A DNA stretch of 6,119 bases from JBEVEP01 sp040512755. Lineage in GTDB: Bacteria > Pseudomonadota > Alphaproteobacteria > Rhizobiales > Rhizobiaceae. The notes under the pieces are model-generated. The model worked only from the letters and a program-made list of their open reading frames with translations. It did not search any database and was not told the DNA's origin. The stretch is from positions 1 to 6,119 of the forward strand of contig JBEVEP010000246.1 in the NCBI GenBank assembly GCA_040512755.1, in the 5' to 3' direction. Made by a program: the position numbers and the translations under genes. Below are positions 1-5,562 of this stretch, one piece after another. How positions within the stretch are numbered: the first letter of the stretch is position 1; the number at the start of each line of letters is the position of its first letter.

Positions 1-66
1 TCGGCTGTCGCGCCAGCTTTCGCCGATCGCTAATGTCGCAAGGGAGTCGCATAGAGGACAGCTGCC

Positions 67-113
67 AATCTCCCCCCTTGAGGGGGAGATGTCCGGCAGG
101 ACAGAGGGGGGTG
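67..113. repeat. C/G-rich hairpin-forming intergenic repeat
   Basis: ATCTCCCCC (68-76) and GGGGGAGAT (82-90) form a perfect 9-bp stem with a 5-nt loop. GTCC (91-94) and GGAC (99-102) form a second small stem. A run of six G at 106-111 could instead pair with the six C at 72-77, so two folds compete. From memory, elements of this type (C-run, short spacer, G-run, dyad, second G-run) are scattered through intergenic DNA of Mesorhizobium and other rhizobia; copy number cannot be tested here. It lies just past the stop codon of the minus-strand GTPase gene and could stop or stabilise that transcript, although no T-run follows on either strand. Confidence 0.6.
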
Positions 114-146
114 CGAAGACGTGCTAACGTCACAGTTTGCGGAGAC

Positions 147-1214
147 CTAAGCCTGGCAGGCTTCGTATGTGCGCTTCAAACGCTCGGCATCAAGCTCCCG
201 GCCAATGAAGACCAGCCGGCTCTCGTGTTTCTCGCCGTCTTTCCAGGCGCGCTGGTGATCGCCTTCAATGATCATGTGGACGCCCTGGACGACATAGCGG
301 TCCGGATCGTCTTTGAAGGCGATGATCCCTTTGAGACGCAGAATATTCGGGCCTTCCGCCTGAGTAAGCTTTTCGATCCAGGGAAAGAACTTTTTCGGGT
401 CCATTTCTCCAGCGCGCAGCGAAACGGATTGCACGGACACATCGTGGATGGGCGAAACGCCATGCTCGTGGTGATGGTGATCGTGACCATCGTGGTCGTG
501 ATGATGGTGGTGATCATGGTCGCAGTCCGGGCCGCACTCGTGATCATGGTCATGATCGTGCGCTTCCAGGAAGTGCGGATCGTTTTCCAGCGCGCGCGCC
601 AGATCGAAGGCGCCACGGTCGAGGACTTCGTCCAGCGATATAGATGCGCGCTGCGTGCGGTGGATGCGGGCGCCAGGATTGATGGCGCGGATGGCCGCCT
701 CCACATTGCGCAGTTCCTGGTCGTTCACGAGGTCGGTTTTGTTGAGCAGCACGACATCGGCGAAAGCGATCTGATCCTCTGCCTCGCGCGAATCCTTGAG
801 CCGCAACGGCAGATGCTTGGCGTCGACCAGCGCAACGACGGCGTCGAGCTTGGTCTTGGCGCGCACGTCCTGATCCATGAAGAAGGTCTGCGCGACCGGC
901 ACAGGATCGGCAAGGCCGGTCGTCTCGACGACGATTGCATCAAAGCGGCCCGGGCGGCGCATCAAACCCTCCACGACACGGATCAAATCGCCGCGCACCG
1001 TGCAGCACACGCAGCCATTGTTCATCTCGTAGATTTCCTCGTCGGATTCGACGATCAGATCGTTGTCGATGCCGATTTCGCCGAATTCGTTGACGATGAC
1101 GGCATAACGCTTGCCGTGGTTCTCGGAGAGAATGCGGTTGAGAAGCGTGGTCTTTCCCGAACCGAGATAGCCGGTCAGGACCGTCACGGGAATCTGTGTC
1201 TGCGCTTCGCTCAT
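147..1214 (-). CDS. CobW/COG0523-family GTP-binding metallochaperone with His-rich loop
   Basis: A 355-aa G3E-family P-loop GTPase, probably a cytoplasmic chaperone delivering a metal (likely zinc) to a client protein in a GTP-dependent way. Seen in the sequence: Walker A GYLGSGKT (15-22), the NEFGEIGID region (42-50), the family metal site CVCC (68-71), ETTGLADP (97-104) and the guanine-specificity motif NKTD (158-161). A His/Asp tract at 219-251 has 17 His and 2 Cys. A CobW C-terminal domain follows (about 253-350), and the length is normal for the family. The ATG at 1214 is chosen because AGGTG lies about 6 nt upstream and the protein begins just before the first beta strand. The reading frame extends to 1343, but the extra residues are unlike the family. 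The gene is monocistronic in this window and divergent from the MarR gene. COG0523 genes are often Zur-controlled, but I see no clear Zur box. Zinc as the metal is inferred; cobalt or nickel is not excluded. Confidence 0.95.
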   Translation of the reverse strand: MSEAQTQIPVTVLTGYLGSGKTTLLNRILSENHGKRYAVIVNEFGEIGIDNDLIVESDEEIYEMNNGCVCCTVRGDLIRVVEGLMRRPGRFDAIVVETTGLADPVPVAQTFFMDQDVRAKTKLDAVVALVDAKHLPLRLKDSREAEDQIAFADVVLLNKTDLVNDQELRNVEAAIRAINPGARIHRTQRASISLDEVLDRGAFDLARALENDPHFLEAHDHDHDHECGPDCDHDHHHHHDHDGHDHHHHEHGVSPIHDVSVQSVSLRAGEMDPKKFFPWIEKLTQAEGPNILRLKGIIAFKDDPDRYVVQGVHMIIEGDHQRAWKDGEKHESRLVFIGRELDAERLKRTYEACQA

Positions 1215-1491
1215 CGATGCACCTGGAGATCGGAGGGTCTTTGCAATGGGCTCCATATAGGACGGCGAGTCCGGTTTTGCACGCGCGAATCCACCTTGGG
1301 ACGCTGAATGCAGGCGCTGGCCGCATCGGCTTTTCTTTGTCATCTAATTGAAATGCAGGTCTGGCATTAGCATTCTGCAACGAGCGTTCGATTGCCGGCA
1401 AAACTTTCGGCCGGGCGCTCGAAACGGTAATGATTGCCAATTGTCACCGGGCGGAGGATGCTCGTGGCGATGTTTCGATGGGAGGGCATCG
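1215..1491. promoter_or_regulatory. Divergent intergenic region between GTPase and MarR genes
   Basis: This 277-bp region must carry the promoters of both flanking genes. On the minus strand CTATAT (about 1254-1259) could be a -10 element for the GTPase gene; the matching -35 (GTGCAA, 16 bp further) is poor. An imperfect palindrome, AATGC-N7-GCATT, lies at 1352-1368 with a further GCATT at 1370-1374. No confident promoter is visible close to the MarR start. Reading frames across this stretch on both strands look like chance extensions of the flanking genes. Confidence 0.4.
1481..1485 (+). promoter_or_regulatory. Shine-Dalgarno fixing the MarR gene start
   Basis: GGAGG lies 6 nt before the ATG at 1492. 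It decides the start against the frame's 48-codon upstream extension to 1348, which has no family-like sequence. Confidence 0.8.
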
Positions 1492-1965
1492 ATGGTCAAG
1501 GCCGACAAAGGTGCGACAATGAGCCGGCTCCACTCGGCGGCCAGGCTGTCACGGACGGCGCTGGCGGCGCGCCTTCTCAATCATGGATTCTATGCCGGGC
1601 AGGACCAGATTATGCTCGCGCTGGACCATGAGGATGGGCAAACGCCGGGCCAACTGGCGGCGCGCCTGGGTGTGCGGCCGCCGACCATCACCAAGACCAT
1701 CAACCGCCTGCAGGTGCAGGGGTTTCTCGACAAGCGCGCTTCCGAGATCGACGCGCGGCAGGCCAATATCTTCCTTACCAATACGGGCCGTGAGGCCATT
1801 CGAGCGATCGAAAAGTCCGTGCGAAAGACGGAAAAACAGGCCCTGAAGGGCCTCGACAAGAAGGAGCAGAAGGCGCTGTCGAAGCTTTTGTCGCGCGTGG
1901 AGGCCAATCTGACCAATGGCCAGGCCATCGAGGTCGAGGACGACGCCGCCGAAGCGGAAGAATAG
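1492..1965 (+). CDS. MarR-family winged helix-turn-helix transcriptional regulator
   Basis: A 157-aa cytoplasmic DNA-binding protein, expected to work as a dimer. Seen: an N-terminal helix (about 10-30), then a helix-turn-helix with QLAARLGVRPPTITKTINRL (54-73) as the second and recognition helices. The wing carries the MarR signature DARQANIFLT (87-96), followed by TNTGREAI (96-103). A long charged helix (about 105-145) would close the dimer interface, and the C-terminus is a short acidic tail (EVEDDAAEAEE). The effector cannot be predicted, and no reactive Cys is present, which argues against an OhrR-type oxidant sensor. The DMT transporter gene starts about 97 bp downstream on the same strand and is a plausible target or operon partner. 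MarR proteins commonly regulate themselves; an imperfect palindrome at 1352-1368 is the only operator candidate seen. Family assignment is firm; the role is unknown. Confidence 0.9.
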   Translation: MVKADKGATMSRLHSAARLSRTALAARLLNHGFYAGQDQIMLALDHEDGQTPGQLAARLGVRPPTITKTINRLQVQGFLDKRASEIDARQANIFLTNTGREAIRAIEKSVRKTEKQALKGLDKKEQKALSKLLSRVEANLTNGQAIEVEDDAAEAEE

Positions 1966-1969
1966 CCGG

Positions 1970-2014
1970 CGCAAGCGTCTGGCCCAGCAATATTAGCTTG
2001 CGACAGTCAGCTGT
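1970..2014 (+). terminator. Hairpin cluster after the MarR gene (possible terminator)
   Basis: CGCAAGC (1970-1976) and GCTTGCG (1996-2002) form a perfect 7-bp inverted repeat around a 19-nt loop, which itself holds CTG-GCC-CAG. ACAG-TCAG-CTGT (2003-2014) follows directly. It starts 5 nt after the MarR stop codon. No T-run follows, so an intrinsic terminator is only possible; it may be a stabilising or attenuating structure between the MarR and transporter genes. Confidence 0.35.
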
Positions 2015-2062
2015 AGCGGCCAAGAAGCGGTTCTCTTCCAGCCGCCATATGGATTGCCGATC

Positions 2063-3004
2063 GTGAGCGCCCAGAACAGTTCAGCAGACAGCGCCACGCC
2101 TGCTTCGGCCATCCTGCTTGTCCTCGGCGCTGGGCTGTCGTTCTCCTTCCTCGACGCGAGCGCCAAGTATCTTGTTCTGGGCGGGATGGCGGCGCCGTTC
2201 GTCTCCTGGGTGCGGTTCGCTGTTCACCTCGTGCTATTCGTGGCCCTGTTCCGCCCCTGGACCAATCCCGGCATGCTGCGCGCCCGCAGCCTGCCCCTCC
2301 AGCTTCTGCGCGGCATGTTTCTTTTCGGATCGACTTTTTTCAATTTTCTCGCGCTGAACACGCTTCAGCTCGCGCAGACCATGTCGATTTTCTTCTTTGC
2401 GCCAATGGTGATCACGGCGCTTGCCGGACCGATGCTTGGCGAATGGGCCGGCTGGCGCCGTTGGCTTGCCATCGCCGCCGGCTTCGTCGGCGTGCTGGTC
2501 ATTACGCGACCCGGTGTTGCCAGTTTCGAGCTCGGCCACGTCTATGCTCTGGGCTCGATGCTCAGCTATTCACTCTACGTGATCATGACCCGGTCCATGG
2601 CCGCGACGGAGACGCCGGAGAGCCTGATCTTCTATTCCGCTCTGGCGCCTGTGCTCTTCATGCTGCCGGCCGTCCCCGCGACGTCATCCATACCCGGCGG
2701 GATCGTGCAGTGGGTCATCCTGCTTTCGCTTGGCTTCTACGGCGGTTTCGGCCACTGGCTGCTGATCAAGGCCTACCGGCAGGCGACGACAGCGGCGCTC
2801 GCCCCCTATCCATACCTGCAAATGGTCTGGATGATCTTTTTCGGCTACGTGATTTTCGATCAGTTTCCGGACAGCTACACGCTGATGGGAGCCTCGATCA
2901 TCGTGGCCAGCGGGCTCTATATCGTGCACCGCGAATACAGGCTTCGCCTGAAGAGCCACACCGCTCCCTACACCGAAGATGAAGAGTTGGCAAAAAAGCT
3001 TTGA
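2063..3004 (+). CDS. EamA/DMT-superfamily membrane transporter
   Basis: A 313-aa inner-membrane protein of the drug/metabolite transporter (EamA, RhaT-like) superfamily. About ten hydrophobic helices are readable, in two five-helix halves: the first runs from ASAILLVLGAGLSFSFLDA to the segment ending GVLVITRP (about 13-150), the second from ALGSMLSYSLYVIMTRS to SGLYIVHREYR (about 162-295). A charged cytoplasmic tail ends TEDEELAKKL. Residues typical of the family include LRGMFLFGST near helix 3 and the proline-rich AALAPYPYLQMVW before helix 9. The substrate cannot be told from sequence; family members export amino acids, metabolites or drugs. The start is uncertain: there is no good ribosome binding site. 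GTG at 2063 is preferred because a five-codon ORF (ATG 2049) ends exactly over it; TTG at 2054 adds three residues. The gene lies downstream of the MarR gene, which may regulate it, and 68 bp before the LacI gene. Confidence 0.9.
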   Translation: MSAQNSSADSATPASAILLVLGAGLSFSFLDASAKYLVLGGMAAPFVSWVRFAVHLVLFVALFRPWTNPGMLRARSLPLQLLRGMFLFGSTFFNFLALNTLQLAQTMSIFFFAPMVITALAGPMLGEWAGWRRWLAIAAGFVGVLVITRPGVASFELGHVYALGSMLSYSLYVIMTRSMAATETPESLIFYSALAPVLFMLPAVPATSSIPGGIVQWVILLSLGFYGGFGHWLLIKAYRQATTAALAPYPYLQMVWMIFFGYVIFDQFPDSYTLMGASIIVASGLYIVHREYRLRLKSHTAPYTEDEELAKKL

Positions 3005-3028
3005 TTTCCGCACCGGCGATGGCATAAG
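3001..3028 (+). promoter_or_regulatory. Candidate sigma70-type promoter of the LacI gene
   Basis: TTGATT (3001-3006) and CATAAG (3023-3028) are spaced 16 bp apart and each match four of six consensus bases. Transcription would begin near 3035, inside the 17-bp palindrome, with a leader of about 38 nt. The -35 element overlaps the transporter stop codon. The call rests on pattern only. Confidence 0.3.
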
Positions 3029-3032
3029 CCTC

Positions 3033-3049
3033 ATTTAAACAGTTTAAAT
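3033..3049. promoter_or_regulatory. Perfect 17-bp palindrome, probable LacI-family operator
   Basis: ATTTAAAC-A-GTTTAAAT is a perfect 8-1-8 inverted repeat in otherwise GC-rich DNA. It lies 24 bases before the proposed CTG start of the LacI-type gene and just downstream of a possible promoter. This is the usual place for an autorepressor site. The TTTAAAC half-site is similar in length and A/T-to-C pattern to known LacI-family half-sites. The two TTAA cores are 5 bp apart, which does not fit a CtrA site (7 bp). Confidence 0.65.
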
Positions 3050-3062
3050 CGATTGCTCTGCT

Positions 3063-3067
3063 GGAGG
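3063..3067 (+). promoter_or_regulatory. Shine-Dalgarno supporting a CTG start
   Basis: GGAGG ends 5 nt before CTG at 3073. No ATG, GTG or TTG exists in this frame between the stop at 3025-3027 and codon 3145, which lies inside the DNA-binding helix. This site is therefore the main evidence for the CTG start. Confidence 0.6.
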
Positions 3068-3072
3068 TCGCG

Positions 3073-4095
3073 CTGGCGCAAAAAATCAAGCTTTCGACCA
3101 TCGCGGACGCGCTGGGCGTTTCCACCGCGACGGTTTCTCTCGCCTTGCGGGACAGCCCGCTGGTCGCCGACGCCACACGCGAGCGCATCAAGGAACATGC
3201 CCGCACGATCGGCTATATCTATAACAGGCGTGCGGCGAGCCTCCGGACGTCGCGTTCGGGGATTGTCGGCGTCGTCGTGCACGACATCATGAATCCGTTC
3301 TTTGCAGAGATCCTGCGTTCGATCGAATCCGAACTCGACCGAAGCCGCCAGACCTTCATCCTGTCCAATCACTACGATCAGCTTGAAAAGCAGCGGACGT
3401 TCATCGACACACTGCTGCAGCTTGGCGCCGACGGCGTCATCATGTCGCCGGCGATCGGAACGCCGCCAGAAGACATTCAGATGGCGGAAGACAACGGCCT
3501 GCCAGCAGTGCTTATTGCACGCTCAGTGGAAGGCGCAGATGTGCCGGTCTTCCGTGGCGATGACGCCTACGGCATCGGGCTCGCCACCAATCATCTCATA
3601 TCGCTCGGTCATCGCCGCATCGCCATGATTGGGGGCACCGATCAGACTTCGACCGGCCGCGACCGCTATCAGGGATATGTCGCGGCGATGGAAGCGGCAG
3701 GGCTGGAAGTACGGCCATCCTGGCGAATTCCGGGTCCGCGCACCAAGCAGGCGGGGTTTGAGGCCGCGGGGCAATTCCTGGCGCTGAAGGACAAACCGAC
3801 GGCGGCGGTGTGCTGGAACGATCTGGTGGCGATCGGCCTGATGAACGGGATCGCGCGAGCGGGGCTGGTGCCTGGCGCAGACGTGTCCGTAACCGGCTAT
3901 GACGATCTCGAAGAGGCGGCGATCGCGACGCCCGCGCTGACCACAGTCTGGAATGGTCAGCGGGAGGTGGGCCGGCGTGCGGCGCGTGTACTTCTCGACC
4001 GGCTCAACGGCGCGGCGGTTCATGCCAGCCAGGAGCTCATCAAGCCCGAACTGCATGTGCGCCAATCGACCGGGAAGCCGGTCGAACGCGTCTGA
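3073..4095 (+). CDS. LacI-family transcriptional regulator (CTG start)
   Basis: A 340-aa DNA-binding sugar/metabolite sensor, expected to be dimeric. Seen: helix-turn-helix KLSTIADALGVSTATVSLAL (6-25), where T18, A19 and L23 occupy the base-contact positions equivalent to LacI Y17, Q18 and R22. The hinge helix is NRRAASLRT (51-59), with L57 at the minor-groove leucine position. A periplasmic-binding-protein-like effector domain spans about 62-335, with the landmarks NPFF (74-77), GHRRIAMIGG, WNDLVAIG, GYDD (275-278) and HVRQSTG near the C-terminus. The start is unusual: the complete HTH is encoded only if translation begins at CTG 3073, which has a strong Shine-Dalgarno site. A TTG at 3145 would delete most of the HTH. 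It is likely autoregulated through the palindrome at 3033-3049. It lies upstream of, and co-oriented with, a 2-hydroxyacid dehydrogenase, which may be a target. The ligand is unknown; a sugar acid is a guess from that neighbour. Confidence 0.92.
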   Translation: MAQKIKLSTIADALGVSTATVSLALRDSPLVADATRERIKEHARTIGYIYNRRAASLRTSRSGIVGVVVHDIMNPFFAEILRSIESELDRSRQTFILSNHYDQLEKQRTFIDTLLQLGADGVIMSPAIGTPPEDIQMAEDNGLPAVLIARSVEGADVPVFRGDDAYGIGLATNHLISLGHRRIAMIGGTDQTSTGRDRYQGYVAAMEAAGLEVRPSWRIPGPRTKQAGFEAAGQFLALKDKPTAAVCWNDLVAIGLMNGIARAGLVPGADVSVTGYDDLEEAAIATPALTTVWNGQREVGRRAARVLLDRLNGAAVHASQELIKPELHVRQSTGKPVERV

Positions 4096-4139
4096 TTGGT
4101 GGCAATCCTGACGTTGCTGGGGCTGGTTCTTGACCCCGA

Positions 4140-4167
4140 TTGCAAGTTTGGCTCCAATCGTTAGAAT
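4140..4167 (+). promoter_or_regulatory. Candidate promoter upstream of the dehydrogenase gene
   Basis: TTGCAA (4140-4145) and TAGAAT (4162-4167; five of six consensus bases) are 16 bp apart. The 239-bp gap after the LacI gene makes a separate promoter reasonable, with a leader of about 160 nt. That leader holds ATCCG-N5-CGGAT (4218-4232) directly followed by AATCC, which is complementary to GGATT at 4203-4207. I see no copy of the ATTTAAAC half-site here. Confidence 0.3.
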
Positions 4168-4334
4168 TTTCTGCCGGTGGTCGGAAGAGTGATCTCGATG
4201 AAGGATTGGCTCTTCTGATCCGGCGGTCGGATAATCCTGTCTTTGCGCGGGAACGCGAGCAGCGGCCTTCAGCGCGCTGCGATCCGGCCGCCTCAGACAC
4301 ATTTGCTCTTGGCCCCAATTTTCCGGAAGAACCC

Positions 4335-5315
4335 ATGACACATGACAGGCACGACGTGACCGTCCTCGTACCGGGAAAGCTTCATGAGCACGCTGTGAAA
4401 CGGCTGGAAGAAGCGTTCCACGTCGTCCGGATGGAACGCGCCAACCCGGCGTTCGTCACCGCCGAACTGGCCAAGGAGATACGTGGCATCGCGGTGATGA
4501 CCTTGGTCGACGCCTCCTTTATTGACGCACTTCCGAAGCTGGAGATCATCGCCAGCTTCGGTGTCGGCTACGACCATGTCGACGCGAAGCATGCGGGCCG
4601 CAAAGGCGTGATGGTGACTAATACGCCTGATGTGCTGACAGAGGAGGTCGCCGACACTGCGATCGGGCTTTTGCTGAATACGGTGCGCGAGCTTTCCAAG
4701 GCCGAGGCCTGGCTGCGTGATGGCCGGTGGGTGAAAGACGGTGGCTATCCTCTGACCCGGATGACGCTGCGCGGCCGGCGCATCGGGATTTTCGGCATGG
4801 GCCGGATCGGGCGGGCGATCGCGCGCCGCCTGGAGGCGTTCGCCCTTCCGATCGCCTATCACAATCGACGCCCTGTCGAAGACGTCGCCTACGACTACTA
4901 TCCCACGCTTGCGGGCCTGGCCGAGGCCGTGGACACATTGATCTCGGTCGCTCCGGGCGGAGCCGCGACCGAGAAGGCCGTCGACGCGAAGGTGCTTGCC
5001 GCGCTCGGACCGAATGGCGTGTTCATCAACATCGGGCGAGGAAGCACGGTCGATGAAAGCGCACTTGTTGAGGCCCTTGCCAGCGGTACGATCCGCGCGG
5101 CGGGGCTCGATGTTTTCGAGAACGAGCCGCATGTGCCACAGGCACTGATCGATCTCCCGAACGCCTGCCTGCTGCCGCATGTCGGTTCGGCATCGGTGCA
5201 CACACGCCAGGCAATGGCCGATCTCGTTGTGGACAATCTGATTGCGTGGTTCTCGGAGGCCAGGGCATTGACGCCAGTGCCCGAAACAGCCCACGTCGCG
5301 GCGAAGCGGCACTAG
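4335..5315 (+). CDS. D-isomer-specific 2-hydroxyacid dehydrogenase (glyoxylate/hydroxypyruvate reductase type)
   Basis: A 326-aa cytoplasmic oxidoreductase reducing 2-oxoacids such as glyoxylate, hydroxypyruvate or 2-ketogluconate to D-2-hydroxyacids. Seen: the substrate loop SFGVGYDHVD (74-83), the Rossmann motif GIFGMGRIG (151-159), and the catalytic triad Arg235 (INIGRGSTVDE), Glu264 (FENEP) and His282 (LLPHVGSA). HNRRP (176-180) follows the second beta strand; Arg residues there rather than an acidic residue suggest NADPH over NADH. Length is typical. The start at ATG 4335 has GGAAGA 4 nt upstream; the frame's extension to 4140 shows no family sequence. It follows a LacI-type regulator on the same strand at 239 bp, so it may belong to a sugar-acid or glyoxylate regulon. 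The family and catalytic residues are certain; the exact substrate is not. Confidence 0.93.
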   Translation: MTHDRHDVTVLVPGKLHEHAVKRLEEAFHVVRMERANPAFVTAELAKEIRGIAVMTLVDASFIDALPKLEIIASFGVGYDHVDAKHAGRKGVMVTNTPDVLTEEVADTAIGLLLNTVRELSKAEAWLRDGRWVKDGGYPLTRMTLRGRRIGIFGMGRIGRAIARRLEAFALPIAYHNRRPVEDVAYDYYPTLAGLAEAVDTLISVAPGGAATEKAVDAKVLAALGPNGVFINIGRGSTVDESALVEALASGTIRAAGLDVFENEPHVPQALIDLPNACLLPHVGSASVHTRQAMADLVVDNLIAWFSEARALTPVPETAHVAAKRH

Positions 5316-5330
5316 CGATCCCGTCAGACA

Positions 5331-5399
5331 TTCTTGACCGGTCTCGAATGCCGGTGCGGATCAAGAAACCAACGGTCTTGCGGCCGCACTGGCCGTAAG
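5331..5399. terminator. Two inverted repeats after the dehydrogenase gene (possible terminator)
   Basis: First, TTCTTGACCGG (5331-5341) can pair with CCGG (5351-5354) plus TCAAGAA (5361-5367), leaving a 6-nt bulge. Second, CTTGCGGCC (5377-5385), loop GCACT, GGCCGTAAG (5391-5399) gives a 9-bp stem with one G-U pair. The sequence after the second stem (CCTTGATATTGCTT) is only moderately T-rich, so termination is plausible but weakly supported. Confidence 0.4.
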
Positions 5400-5433
5400 C
5401 CTTGATATTGCTTACAAATTTCATGTTTTGTCG

Positions 5434-5448
5434 TTAACGGCCCGTTAA
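5434..5448. promoter_or_regulatory. CtrA-like box / perfect palindrome TTAACGG-C-CCGTTAA
   Basis: TTAACGGCCCGTTAA contains TTAA-N7-TTAA, the full binding pattern of the alphaproteobacterial cell-cycle regulator CtrA, and is also a perfect 7-1-7 palindrome. It lies 114 bp before the small exported protein gene at 5563, downstream of an AT-rich patch (about 5401-5432). No convincing -10 hexamer could be placed relative to it. It could instead be the operator of another dimeric regulator. Confidence 0.45.
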
Positions 5449-5562
5449 GCGGTAGCCGGCATGTTGGGAAGCGGACTCAGAACCGCCACTTTTCCCCGCT
5501 GATTGGGTTCTCAAAACGATCTTCATTCGGACCATACAGCGCCGAGCGCGAAAGGAACGGAA

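Noticed and set aside
1..33. Open plus-strand frame from the left edge ending at TAA (SAVAPAFADR)
   Set aside because: Ten codons with no recognisable motif; it may be the end of an upstream gene but cannot be supported.
1..52. Minus-strand ATG at 52 with a frame open to the left edge (MRLPCDISDRRK)
   Set aside because: No ribosome binding site and only 17 codons visible; a gene downstream of the GTPase on this strand is possible but unsupported.
33..1307. Long plus-strand reading frame antisense to the CobW-type GTPase
   Set aside because: It mirrors the real gene. Its valine/methionine-rich apparent membrane segment is simply the antisense of the His codon tract. It has no family-like sequence.
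1215..1343. 43-residue N-terminal extension of the GTPase
   Set aside because: Unlike the family; ATG 1214 has a better ribosome site and places the P-loop at the usual residue position.
1348..1491. 48-residue N-terminal extension of the MarR protein
   Set aside because: The GGAGG site before ATG 1492 and the family's usual length favour the shorter form.
3033..3049. Reading the AT-rich palindrome as a CtrA box
   Set aside because: Its TTAA cores are separated by 5 bp, not 7.
3145..4095. LacI gene starting at TTG 3145
   Set aside because: It would remove most of the helix-turn-helix, whose sequence is intact upstream in the same frame.
4140..4334. 65-residue N-terminal extension of the dehydrogenase
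   Set aside because: No family sequence. ATG 4335 has a ribosome site and begins directly before the first beta strand.
3523..4341. Minus-strand 272-codon frame over the LacI gene end and intergenic region
   Set aside because: Shadow of the LacI coding frame with no recognisable domain.
4293..5312. Minus-strand 339-codon frame over the dehydrogenase
   Set aside because: Shadow frame in GC-rich DNA. The plus strand carries all catalytic motifs.
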